Part shown: piece by piece, positions 50,964 to 59,031 of the stretch | Layout: the number at the start of each line of letters is the position of its first letter | How positions within the stretch are numbered: the first letter of the stretch is position 1 | Origin: Ferruginibacter sp. | GTDB taxonomy: Bacteria > Bacteroidota > Bacteroidia > Chitinophagales > Chitinophagaceae | Length of the DNA stretch: 64,000 nucleotides | Assembly: GCA_028288705.1 (NCBI GenBank) | Contig: JAQBNH010000007.1 | Coordinates: 310,001-374,000 of the forward strand | Reading direction: 5' to 3' | The notes under the pieces: model-generated | Database searches by the model: none | The model's input: the letters and a program-made list of their open reading frames with translations, nothing else | Told to the model about the DNA's origin: nothing | Program-made: the position numbers and the translations under genes

Positions 50964-51018
50964 ATTAAATTGGCCGTAATTACTCGTTTTTCATAAAGAG
51001 GAACAAAAGGCTTTATTC

Positions 51019-51783
51019 TTATAGCTCCTTATGGGGGAAATAAGGTATTTGATGAACTTCTTTAAAACTGATGACAGGAAGCTTGGTGGTAGCAGCATTT
51101 TCTTTCCATTTACGGAAGATTTTTTCTTCGTTGGCTGTTAGATTTTCTCTTTCAATAGCGTATTCGAAAGTAGCCCCGATCACAGCATTGGAATCCACTA
51201 AGTCTGTCCGCACAATCTTACAATTTGGATATTTTTTTTCCAGGCGGCGGTCCAGGGAGAACATACTTTGTTTCGCAGGGCACTTGAAATAAATAATATA
51301 TTCATCCTTAAAGGGTTTATACATATTTACTGTTTTCAGTCGTTTGAAAATGCTCCCGTCAATCGTTGTATCGGGCAGTGAGATTAGGCTGTCAGCACGA
51401 TTTTCAAAACTATTATCATTGTAAAATCCCCATCCTACAGCTTCACCCTTTTCCTTGTGCAAAATATAATTGGTAAAAGGCCTAGCAGTATCACTAAAAT
51501 TATAATAATCTTGGCAACGCATGGTTTTAAGGTCTAGGAAGCTATATTTATATAAGTCATATCCTTCGTATATCACCGAATCGTTAAGCTCTTCTTTTCT
51601 GTAGGCGCGCGCAGCGCAGATGATCATGCTATCTTTAAACCACAATTTGTTTATCTGGCCCTCACGAATAAATCCGGTATAAGAATAGGATTGTATGCCT
51701 TCATGCTGATAGGATGTAAACCTGTGAGAACACCCTACAAGGGCCCCCATCAAAATACCAAATGTTATAAGTATTTTATTCAT
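51019..51783 (-). CDS. Lipoprotein of unknown function
   Basis: The 254-residue protein begins MNKILITFGILMGALVGCSH, a lipoprotein signal with the cysteine at residue 18. The mature part has mixed beta and helix text and many aromatic residues (YEGYDLYKYSFLDLKTMRC), resembling GLPGLI-type or similar Bacteroidota envelope lipoproteins, but no family is firmly recognised. It stands alone with a terminator downstream and a long non-coding region upstream. The base composition is a little more A/T-rich than that of its neighbours. Confidence 0.6.
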   Translation of the reverse strand: MNKILITFGILMGALVGCSHRFTSYQHEGIQSYSYTGFIREGQINKLWFKDSMIICAARAYRKEELNDSVIYEGYDLYKYSFLDLKTMRCQDYYNFSDTARPFTNYILHKEKGEAVGWGFYNDNSFENRADSLISLPDTTIDGSIFKRLKTVNMYKPFKDEYIIYFKCPAKQSMFSLDRRLEKKYPNCKIVRTDLVDSNAVIGATFEYAIERENLTANEEKIFRKWKENAATTKLPVISFKEVHQIPYFPHKEL

Positions 51784-52044
51784 ACTTTTTTAAAAAAAAA
51801 ACAATTGACGCCTGCCAGGTTTTAGGATTTTCATAAGTAAGTGATAACGGATAAGGCGGCTGATTCGGCAAAATTTGAAACAAATCGTTTTACAATTTTA
51901 GGGAATAGTGAAGTTTTCATAAATAAATTTTTAGGGTATGGAAATTTAAGCCTCTGTTATATCCCAAATTATTTTTCTATGTTTAAATTCAAAAAAATGG
52001 TTTACAAATAAACATTCGATTTTTAACAAATCAGCGTTTCTTTT

Positions 52045-52060
52045 TGGCACCCGATTTGTA
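52045..52060 (+). promoter_or_regulatory. Candidate sigma54 (RpoN) promoter
   Basis: TGGCACCCGATTTGTA matches the -24/-12 pattern TGGCAC-N5-TTGC at all positions but the last C (T here), with the 12-nt spacing between the first G of GG and the -12 G kept. It is the only such site found in a non-coding region of this window with correct spacing. Sigma54 promoters need an activator; none is encoded nearby. Confidence 0.45.
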
Positions 52061-52071
52061 AATACTACATC

Positions 52072-52151
52072 ATACAACGATAAATTTTAAATTTTCTCAT
52101 AAGCAGTTAGTTTTGGTAAACGGCCCTTGTTTCTACAAGGGCTTCTCTTTT
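52072..52151 (+). ncRNA. Possible small RNA or attenuated leader (about 80 nt)
   Basis: From a start about 12 nt after the -12 box the transcript would run through A/T-rich DNA and end at the hairpin GCCCTTG/CAAGGGC at 52123-52142 with a T-rich tail. No coding frame of note lies inside. It may be a free small RNA or the leader of the 1154-residue protein gene, read through on a signal. No known RNA family is recognised. Confidence 0.3.
52123..52151 (+). terminator. Hairpin terminator in the 52-kb intergenic region
   Basis: GCCCTTG (52123-52129) pairs with CAAGGGC (52136-52142) around a 6-nt loop and is followed by TTCTCTTTT. It lies 165 nt before the next gene and not directly after one, so it ends something starting inside the intergenic region. 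Confidence 0.65.
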
Positions 52152-52315
52152 GCCCCTACCTGAAAGAATATTTACATGTTGTGGAATTAAATATTTTTGT
52201 TGTAGAATTTTTTTACCGGTTACTGTGGCGTTAAAATCCCGTTAACTAACAAGCCGTTGTTTCCTTTCGTCATGGATCATCACAACTTTGCCGAAATTAC
52301 CCAGCCCTCCCAACC

Positions 52316-55300
52316 ATGGATCATTCCAGACAAATTTTTGAAACCCCCAGCCCCGCCCGCTGGAAGAGCATTAAATGGACGAGCCGCGTTGTTGCCATCA
52401 TCGTCATCTTTTTCCTCACAGTGCTTATAATGGCGCTGGTTCGCGGTTCCTCGCCATCATTACCGAATCTGCAGGAACGCTCACGCGAATACAAGAACAA
52501 ACTCGATCCTGCTAACCCGCTCACCCTTTCCTACAGCGGCAATAAGAAAATCAAAGGATTTAAGGATTTTTTATCCAGGAAACAAAAGGAAGAAGGCCTC
52601 AATAATCGTATCGTTAACCCGGCAAAGGCCCTTCCCTTTATCCGCGCCGCGTTTTATACCCCCTGGACAGCGAAAACAGCCCTGCCTGAACTGGAGAAAA
52701 ACGGTGATAAACTCAACACGATCTTTCCTGAATGGTTTTTTATCGATACGCTCACGCATACGCTGCAAACGAGGATTGATACGGCCGGACTTAACCTGAT
52801 GCGAAAAAAAGATCTTCGTATCGTACCCATGCTCACGAACTTTAATTCCTCCCGGGGCAAAGCCCGTTTCGACGGCGACCTGTTACACGGCATCTTAAAT
52901 GACCCAGCAAAACGGAGTGCTTTTATCCGCCAGCTAACAGATACGATCATGCATTACCAGTTGCAGGGCGTGAACATCGATTTCGAGGAACTGAAAGAAA
53001 AATCCAACGTTCCGCTCACCAATTTTCAGAAAGAATTATTTGAAAATTTTCACCCGCGTAACCTGCTGGTAACAATGGACGTGGCCACACGGAATGACGA
53101 TTACGATTACGAAAAACTGGCGGCGTATAATGACTATGTGATTCTGATGGCTTACGACCAGTTTAATGAGAGCAGCGGTGCAGGGCCCATCAGTTCCCAA
53201 AAATGGATTGAAGATAATTTAGAATGGACGGCCGCTAAGATCGATCCGGCAAAGATCATTCTCGGCGTTGCCGGATATGGTTACGACTGGTCGAACGGCA
53301 AACTTGACAGCACCTACACTTATAACAGCGCCCTCAACAAAGCCCGTTCGCTCAATGCGGATATCCGTTACGATAACGATTCCTATAACCTGCATTTTTC
53401 TTACACTGCAGATGGAGATGGCGAAAAAGCTGAACATGAGGTCTGGTTTACTGATGCCGCTTCTACGTTCAACACACTTCGGTTCAGCGATGAATTTGGA
53501 ACCGCGGGGACTGCTTTATGGCGGCTCGGTGGTGAGGATAGCCGTATCTGGAAATTCTACAACAGGAATCTCAGCAATGCAGCGCTGGAAAAAAATCCAT
53601 TCGATTTCAACAGCCTGCAAACGATTCCCATCATCCCAAACAGTGTCGGCTTTACCGGCGAAGGGGAAGTCCTGAGTATTTTATACACACCGCAGGAAGG
53701 AAAGATCGCGATGGAAATTGACAGCGCGGAACAATTGATCGCTGAACAGTCTTACCTGCAGTTACCTTCAGGTTACATCATCCGCAAATTTGCAGAAGAC
53801 AATACCGTTGGCCGCGGCCATAAACTGATCTTGAGTTTTGATGACGGTCCGAGCGACGTTTATACGCCCAAAATTCTCGACATCCTGGAAAGGGAAAAAA
53901 TCCCTGCCAGCTTCTTTATTGTAGGGCTGGAAGCAGAAAAAAATATCCCCCTGCTCCGGCGGATTTATAAGGATGGCTTCGAGATCGGCAACCACACATT
54001 TACGCATAATAACCTGGCAAAAATGAGCCTGAAGCGGGCGAGTATCGAAATGAAAGCAACGCGCTTACTCATCGAATGCACGACCGGCAGATCCACAATC
54101 CTGTTCCGGGCGCCTTACAATGCGGATAGTGAGCCCCAGACTTTTGAAGAACTCGAACCCATCGCGCGCAGCCGTGCCGAAAATTATTTAACGATCGGCG
54201 AAAGTATTGACCCGATGGACTGGCAGCCCGGCGTTACTGCCGACAGCATTTTCAGCCGCGTAGTCCGGCAGGTTGAAGATAAAAATGCCAGTATTATTTT
54301 GTTACATGATGCCGGCGGGGAAACAAGGCAGGCCACAGTGGATGCACTCCCACGAATCATCAAATATTTTAAAGACAAAGGCTACGATTTCACCACGATC
54401 GCCGACCTGATGGGGAAAACAAAAAACGATGTAATGCCCGCCGTTCCTGAATCACGGGACAGCTGGATGATGAAGATGAATTTTCTATTAGCCGAAGGTG
54501 GCTATTGGGGCAGCGAAATATTATTCTCCCTGTTTATTGTCGGAATATTTTTATCGGTGGGGCGTATCCTGCTGACAGCGATCCTGGCTTACCGGCAAAA
54601 ACAAAAAGATGCCATTGCGCCGGCTATGACGACACATCCTGCCGTAAGCGTTATCGTTCCGGCTTATAATGAAGAACTGAATTCTATCCGTACGATCGAA
54701 AGTTTGTTACAACAGGATTATCCCAACCTGGAAGTGATTTACGTGGATGACGGAAGTTCTGACAATAGCTATCGAATTGTAAAAGATCATTACGGCCAGC
54801 ATCCGTCTGTAAAAGTGCTCACAAAAACAAATGGTGGTAAGGCCACAGCACTTAACTATGGGATCAATTTCAGCGATAATGAATTTATAGTTTGCATTGA
54901 TGCGGATACACAATTGAAAAAAGATGCCGTAACTGAATTAATGAAAAAATTTGCCCCGCTTTCTCCCGGTGCGGAAGTTGGCGCCGTGGCCGGAAATGTA
55001 AAAGTGGGGAACGAGGTGAATATGATCACCCGCTGGCAAAGCATTGAGTATATCACCTCGCAAAATTTCGATCGGCGGGCTTTTGACCTGTTGAATTGCA
55101 TCACGGTAGTTCCGGGCGCGATCGGGGCGTTTAGAAAGAAAGCGGTTGTGGAAGCCGGGGGCTTTACGAGCGATACCCTTGCCGAAGACTGCGACCTTAC
55201 GATGCGCCTGCACCGCTGTGGGTACAGGATCGTGAATTGCACCACCGCGATATCCTATACTGAAGCACCGGAAACGATGAAACAGTTTTTAAAACAACGG

Positions 55301-55780
55301 TTTCGCTGGAGCTTTGGCGTTTTACAAAGTTTCTGGAAACACCGCGATGCTTTGCTCAATCCGCGTTATAAAAATTTCGGACTGATCGCCATGCCGAATA
55401 TCCTCATCTTCCAGGTGATCCTGCCCTTTCTCGCGCCGCTGGCAGATTTAGTGCTGGTGATCAGCCTGCTGGCTGCGGCTTTCGGTATCATCCCGGCAAG
55501 TTTATACCATATTATTCTTTATTATTTTGTGTTCACGGTAGTTGATATTGCCGGTGCTGCAATTGCGTTCAATTTTGAAAATGCGCGAACGCCAGGCCAG
55601 GCCGCAATGAAAAAAGAAAACCCGTTGAAATTGCTTTGGATGATCCCGCAACGCCTGATCTATCGCCAGCTCATGTATTATATCCTGATCAAATCTTTCA
55701 ACAAAGCCCTAAAAGGCGAGTTGCAGGGATGGGGAACCTTAAAACGCACGGGCAATGTAAAACAGGTGGCAACTGTTTAA
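52316..55780 (+). CDS. Three-domain polysaccharide protein: GH18-like hydrolase, CE4 deacetylase, GT2 synthase
   Basis: The 1154-residue protein has an N-terminal membrane helix (about 22-42), a GH18-like barrel (about 105-430) with GVNIDFEE (D222, E224), a NodB/CE4 deacetylase (about 500-700) with SFDDGP (D509, D510), HTFTH (H560, H564) and LLHD (H664), a membrane helix (about 730-755), a GT2 synthase (about 775-1010) with VSVIVPAYNEE, DAD (862-864), EDCD (957-960) and QRFRW (994-998), and C-terminal membrane helices. It likely makes and trims an N-acetylhexosamine polymer at the inner membrane, doing in one chain what PgaB and PgaC do separately. Polymer identity is inference. The tatC gene follows after 42 bp. 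Confidence 0.9.
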   Translation: MDHSRQIFETPSPARWKSIKWTSRVVAIIVIFFLTVLIMALVRGSSPSLPNLQERSREYKNKLDPANPLTLSYSGNKKIKGFKDFLSRKQKEEGLNNRIVNPAKALPFIRAAFYTPWTAKTALPELEKNGDKLNTIFPEWFFIDTLTHTLQTRIDTAGLNLMRKKDLRIVPMLTNFNSSRGKARFDGDLLHGILNDPAKRSAFIRQLTDTIMHYQLQGVNIDFEELKEKSNVPLTNFQKELFENFHPRNLLVTMDVATRNDDYDYEKLAAYNDYVILMAYDQFNESSGAGPISSQKWIEDNLEWTAAKIDPAKIILGVAGYGYDWSNGKLDSTYTYNSALNKARSLNADIRYDNDSYNLHFSYTADGDGEKAEHEVWFTDAASTFNTLRFSDEFGTAGTALWRLGGEDSRIWKFYNRNLSNAALEKNPFDFNSLQTIPIIPNSVGFTGEGEVLSILYTPQEGKIAMEIDSAEQLIAEQSYLQLPSGYIIRKFAEDNTVGRGHKLILSFDDGPSDVYTPKILDILEREKIPASFFIVGLEAEKNIPLLRRIYKDGFEIGNHTFTHNNLAKMSLKRASIEMKATRLLIECTTGRSTILFRAPYNADSEPQTFEELEPIARSRAENYLTIGESIDPMDWQPGVTADSIFSRVVRQVEDKNASIILLHDAGGETRQATVDALPRIIKYFKDKGYDFTTIADLMGKTKNDVMPAVPESRDSWMMKMNFLLAEGGYWGSEILFSLFIVGIFLSVGRILLTAILAYRQKQKDAIAPAMTTHPAVSVIVPAYNEELNSIRTIESLLQQDYPNLEVIYVDDGSSDNSYRIVKDHYGQHPSVKVLTKTNGGKATALNYGINFSDNEFIVCIDADTQLKKDAVTELMKKFAPLSPGAEVGAVAGNVKVGNEVNMITRWQSIEYITSQNFDRRAFDLLNCITVVPGAIGAFRKKAVVEAGGFTSDTLAEDCDLTMRLHRCGYRIVNCTTAISYTEAPETMKQFLKQRFRWSFGVLQSFWKHRDALLNPRYKNFGLIAMPNILIFQVILPFLAPLADLVLVISLLAAAFGIIPASLYHIILYYFVFTVVDIAGAAIAFNFENARTPGQAAMKKENPLKLLWMIPQRLIYRQLMYYILIKSFNKALKGELQGWGTLKRTGNVKQVATV

Positions 55781-55822
55781 CGTATATATTTTACTTTTAC
55801 AACCCAACATTAAAACTACGCA

Positions 55823-56710
55823 GTGGCAACAACAGATCAGGCGAGAAGCTCATTTTTAAAAAAACTTCGTACAAAACAAACAGAAAACTCCACCGTGGAG
55901 ATGAGCTTCATCGATCACCTGGAAGCACTGCGCTGGCATCTGGTACGTGCAGTGATTGCGTGGGCCGTTGCTTTCGTAGCTATTTTCGTGAAGATCGACT
56001 GGGTGTTTGATAATATTATTTACGCCCCTGCCCGTTCCAATTTTGTTACCTATGGCGCACTTTGTAATCTTGGGCATAAGTTACATATCGGCGAATCGCT
56101 TTGTATGCCGCCGGTGAATATACCGTTGCAGGGTAATACGATCAGCGGACCATTTATGTCGGCCTTATCCATCTCGATGATCGGCGGAATTATCGTGGCG
56201 TTCCCGTATTTATTCTGGGAACTCTGGAAATTTGTGAAGCCCGCTTTGTCTGAAAAGGAAGTACGTTATTCCCGCGGAAGCATTTTCTGGGTGTCCGTCT
56301 GCTTTTTTGCCGGCGCTGCTTTTGGTTATTTCCTGCTGGCGCCTTTTACCTTTAATTTTCTCGCGAATTTCACGCTTGGTGGCGTTGGTGCTTATAAGTA
56401 CATGCCTACGCTGGATGATTATATCGATACGATCAACAATATTATCCTGGGTTGCGGACTTGCATTTGAATTGCCGATCCTGGCATTTGTGCTGGCTAAA
56501 ATCGGTATTATCTCGCATGATTTCCTCAAAAAATACCGCAAATATGCGTTCGTGATTATCCTCATCGTTGCGGCGGTGATTACGCCTTCCCCAGATTGGA
56601 CGAGCCAGGCATTGGTTTCTGTACCTTTGCTCTTGTTGTACTGGATCAGCGAACTGATCACGAAAAAAGTGGATAAGCAAAGAGCGAAGGAAGAAAAAGA
56701 ATGGAGCTAA
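55823..56710 (+). CDS. tatC: Twin-arginine translocase subunit TatC
   Basis: The 295-residue membrane protein starts at a GTG and has six predicted membrane helices. The family signature EMSFIDHLEALRWHLVRA lies before helix 1, and the conserved SxxI-like region continues with FPYLFWELWKFVKPALSEKEVRY. TatC recognises twin-arginine signal peptides of folded proteins. It is longer than E. coli TatC (258) because of an insertion after helix 1 (about residues 75-105, with two cysteines), as is usual in Bacteroidota. The rpiB gene follows after 34 bp. Confidence 0.96.
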   Translation: MATTDQARSSFLKKLRTKQTENSTVEMSFIDHLEALRWHLVRAVIAWAVAFVAIFVKIDWVFDNIIYAPARSNFVTYGALCNLGHKLHIGESLCMPPVNIPLQGNTISGPFMSALSISMIGGIIVAFPYLFWELWKFVKPALSEKEVRYSRGSIFWVSVCFFAGAAFGYFLLAPFTFNFLANFTLGGVGAYKYMPTLDDYIDTINNIILGCGLAFELPILAFVLAKIGIISHDFLKKYRKYAFVIILIVAAVITPSPDWTSQALVSVPLLLLYWISELITKKVDKQRAKEEKEWS

Positions 56711-56744
56711 TGTTGGCAACACCTAAAGCCTAAAAATTTACGCC

Positions 56745-57197
56745 ATGAATATATTTGATTTCAGTAAGCCCATCGCGATCGGTTGCGATCATGCGGGTTT
56801 TGATTGTAAAGAAGATTTGATCTCTTTCCTGGAAGGCGAAGGGAAAACGTATAAAGATTTTGGCACCTACAATAAAGACTCCGTTGATTATCCCGATTTC
56901 GCACATCCTGTTGCATCGGCCGTAGAAAATGGTGAAGCTGCTTTCGGAATATTACTTTGCGGAAGCGCAAACGGCGTGGCGATCACAGCCAATAAACACC
57001 AGGGTATTCGTGCTGCACTTTGCTGGGGCGAAGAAGTGGCAGAGCTCGCAAGAAAACATAACAACGCAAATATTATTTGTATCCCGGCTCGTTTCGTTCG
57101 TGATGGCGATGCAGAAAAAATGCTCGACATCTTTATGAATACTGCTTTTGAAGGTGGCCGTCACGCCAATCGCGTTGACAAGATCGCTGTGAGTTAG
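56745..57197 (+). CDS. rpiB: Ribose-5-phosphate isomerase B
   Basis: The 150-residue protein begins with IAIGCDHAGFDCKEDL (D15, H16) and carries the active cysteine C72 in FGILLCGSANG followed by VAITANKHQGIRAALCW. RpiB interconverts ribose-5-phosphate and ribulose-5-phosphate in the pentose phosphate path. The LacA/B branch is related but the residues fit RpiB. It lies 34 bp after tatC. A 12-bp hairpin with a GCGA loop follows in the intergenic region (57222-57249). Confidence 0.95.
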   Translation: MNIFDFSKPIAIGCDHAGFDCKEDLISFLEGEGKTYKDFGTYNKDSVDYPDFAHPVASAVENGEAAFGILLCGSANGVAITANKHQGIRAALCWGEEVAELARKHNNANIICIPARFVRDGDAEKMLDIFMNTAFEGGRHANRVDKIAVS

Positions 57198-57221
57198 ATT
57201 ATATTTTTTTGTCTTATAACA

Positions 57222-57249
57222 AATGGCAGGTGAGCGATCATCTGCCATT
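57222..57249 (+). other. Hairpin with GCGA tetraloop after rpiB
   Basis: AATGGCAGGTGA and TCATCTGCCATT form a 12-bp stem (one G-T pair) capped by GCGA, a GNRA loop. No T run follows on the plus strand, so it is not a standard terminator. It could protect the 3' end of the rpiB message or be a site for processing. Confidence 0.5.
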
Positions 57250-57311
57250 CATGTAATTCAGGATCAGTCAAGCTTTGTTTTAGTTATTTTACAGACCACT
57301 AATAATTTTAT

Positions 57312-58889
57312 ATGAAAAGAATTTGTTTAGCAACCGGGTTGCTGTTTTCGATTGCCGGCGTTTTTGCGCAAAATGGTGACGCGGCGAAATATGGTTCCAT
57401 TATTACCGGAACTGAATTGCAAAAGAAACTCACCATCGTTGCCAGCGATGAAATGCAGGGCCGCGAAACCGGAACGGAAGGTCAGCGACGCGCTGCAGCT
57501 TACATCGAAAGCCAGTTTAAAGCAATGGGTTTAAAAATGGCTGCAGGGATGAAATCTTATCAGCAGTATTACCCGCTTTACCAGGACAGCCTGGTGAAAT
57601 CTGAACTGGAGATCAACGGTAAAGATGCGATCTATGGCACGGATTATATTTCCTCAGCAATGACCAATGAGAGTACGAAATTCAAAGGAAAGAAAATCGT
57701 ATTTGCAGGTTATGGCATTGAAGATAAAAATTACAGTGATTATACAAACCTCGATGTAAAAGGAAAAGTGATCCTGATCTTTCTGGGCGAACCAAAAGAG
57801 AATGGAAAATTTGTCGTGAATGGCGGTACCCGCGGCAGCGACTGGAGTTTTCCCGGCCTCACAAAAAAATTAGCACTCGCCCGCCAGAAAGGTGCAGCGG
57901 GTGTTTTGGTAATCAATCCAACACAGCCAACGTTTACAACACGTACGATCGATAACAGCAAAAAGACGAGCGTGTACTATCCCCGCGCAACAGAGCCCAT
58001 GGTGAATTACGTAATGCTGAGTCCTGCTTATGCAAAAACGGCCATCGCAGACAACATCGATTCGCTGCTGTCTATGGCAAAATCTTCCCGTTCATTTGGC
58101 AGCGCTTATGCCTTTGAAAAAAATATCAAGTCGGCTTTTAAATTCAAGAAATACCGCACAACGATCAACGCCAGTAACGTGATCGGCATTATCGAGGGCA
58201 CGGATAAAAAAGACGAATACGTGTTCCTTACAGGCCACTATGATCATTTGGGCATGCGTGATGGAAAAATATATTATGGTGCAGATGATGATGGCAGCGG
58301 CACCGTAGCTGTAATGCAGATGGCAGAAGCATTTGCGAAAGCGAAAGCCGAAGGTAAAGGTCCGCGCCGCACGATCGTATTCATGACGGTAAGTGGTGAA
58401 GAAAAAGGATTATGGGGAAGTGAATATTATAGCGATCACCCGGTATATCCATTAGACAAAACTTCTGTAGATCTCAATACCGATATGGTTGGACGTATTG
58501 ATACCGAACGCAAACTTGCCGACACACTCAACTATGTGTATGTGATTGGCCATGATAAATTAAGCTCAGATCTGCCGGTTATCAATGAAAGCATGAATAC
58601 GAAGTACACGGGTCTTGTTCTCGATTATAAATTTGATGATGTGAACGATCCGAACAGGATTTATTTCCGCAGCGATCATTATAATTTTGCACGTAAGGGC
58701 GTTCCGATCTTATTTTTTTATGATGGTATGCTGAAAGCCGATTATCATAAACCAACCGATACGGTAGATAAGATCAATTTTCCCTTGTACGAAAAAAGGG
58801 TGCGGATGATCTTTCATACAGCCTGGGAAATGGCCAACCGCGATAATATGTTGAAACGCGATATCCCGCTATCAACCGCGACACGATAA
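57312..58889 (+). CDS. Secreted M28-family aminopeptidase
   Basis: The 525-residue protein has a signal peptide (cleaved near VFAQN), a PA-domain insertion (about 125-260), and the M28 zinc-peptidase core: TGHYDHLG, YGADDDGSGT, MTVSGEEKGLWGSEYY, DLNTDMVGR and a late RSDHYNFARKGVP histidine. All metal-binding residues appear present. It releases N-terminal residues from peptides outside the inner membrane. It follows rpiB by 114 bp and has its own terminator. Confidence 0.93.
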   Translation: MKRICLATGLLFSIAGVFAQNGDAAKYGSIITGTELQKKLTIVASDEMQGRETGTEGQRRAAAYIESQFKAMGLKMAAGMKSYQQYYPLYQDSLVKSELEINGKDAIYGTDYISSAMTNESTKFKGKKIVFAGYGIEDKNYSDYTNLDVKGKVILIFLGEPKENGKFVVNGGTRGSDWSFPGLTKKLALARQKGAAGVLVINPTQPTFTTRTIDNSKKTSVYYPRATEPMVNYVMLSPAYAKTAIADNIDSLLSMAKSSRSFGSAYAFEKNIKSAFKFKKYRTTINASNVIGIIEGTDKKDEYVFLTGHYDHLGMRDGKIYYGADDDGSGTVAVMQMAEAFAKAKAEGKGPRRTIVFMTVSGEEKGLWGSEYYSDHPVYPLDKTSVDLNTDMVGRIDTERKLADTLNYVYVIGHDKLSSDLPVINESMNTKYTGLVLDYKFDDVNDPNRIYFRSDHYNFARKGVPILFFYDGMLKADYHKPTDTVDKINFPLYEKRVRMIFHTAWEMANRDNMLKRDIPLSTATR

Positions 58890-58910
58890 CTTATATTTGT
58901 ATTAAGAAAA

Positions 58911-58937
58911 AAAGACAGCTGTATGGCTGTCTTTTTT
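58911..58937 (+). terminator. Terminator after the M28 peptidase
   Basis: AAAGACAGC (58911-58919) pairs with GCTGTCTTT (58926-58934), a 6-nt loop, followed by a T run. The A tract before it would let it act in both directions. Confidence 0.85.
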
Positions 58938-59031
58938 TTAATTAGCCATATCATCACAGTTCTATAACAGGCCGGGCGGCCCATTTTTTTTACCTTCGGT
59001 TGATACCACTATTGTTCAGTAAATAAGCAGG

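Larger units (their letters stand above)
50711..51018. other. Intergenic region after prfA
   Basis: This 308-bp stretch lacks a credible gene. It begins with short GGTTGAAGGTT-like direct repeats (50731-50750), contains one direct and one inverted TTGTGGCAA-type element (50875-50886, 50906-50913), the same motif as the 35.9-kb cluster, and ends with a terminator for the convergent lipoprotein gene. Confidence 0.6.
51784..52315. other. Long intergenic region upstream of the GH18/CE4/GT2 gene
   Basis: The 532-bp A/T-rich gap holds no credible long gene. It contains a sigma54-like promoter (52045-52060) and, 63 nt later, a strong hairpin with a T tract (52123-52151), which together could make a small RNA or an attenuated leader. 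A second ATG (52272) opens a 52-codon frame that overlaps the next gene out of phase. Confidence 0.6.
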
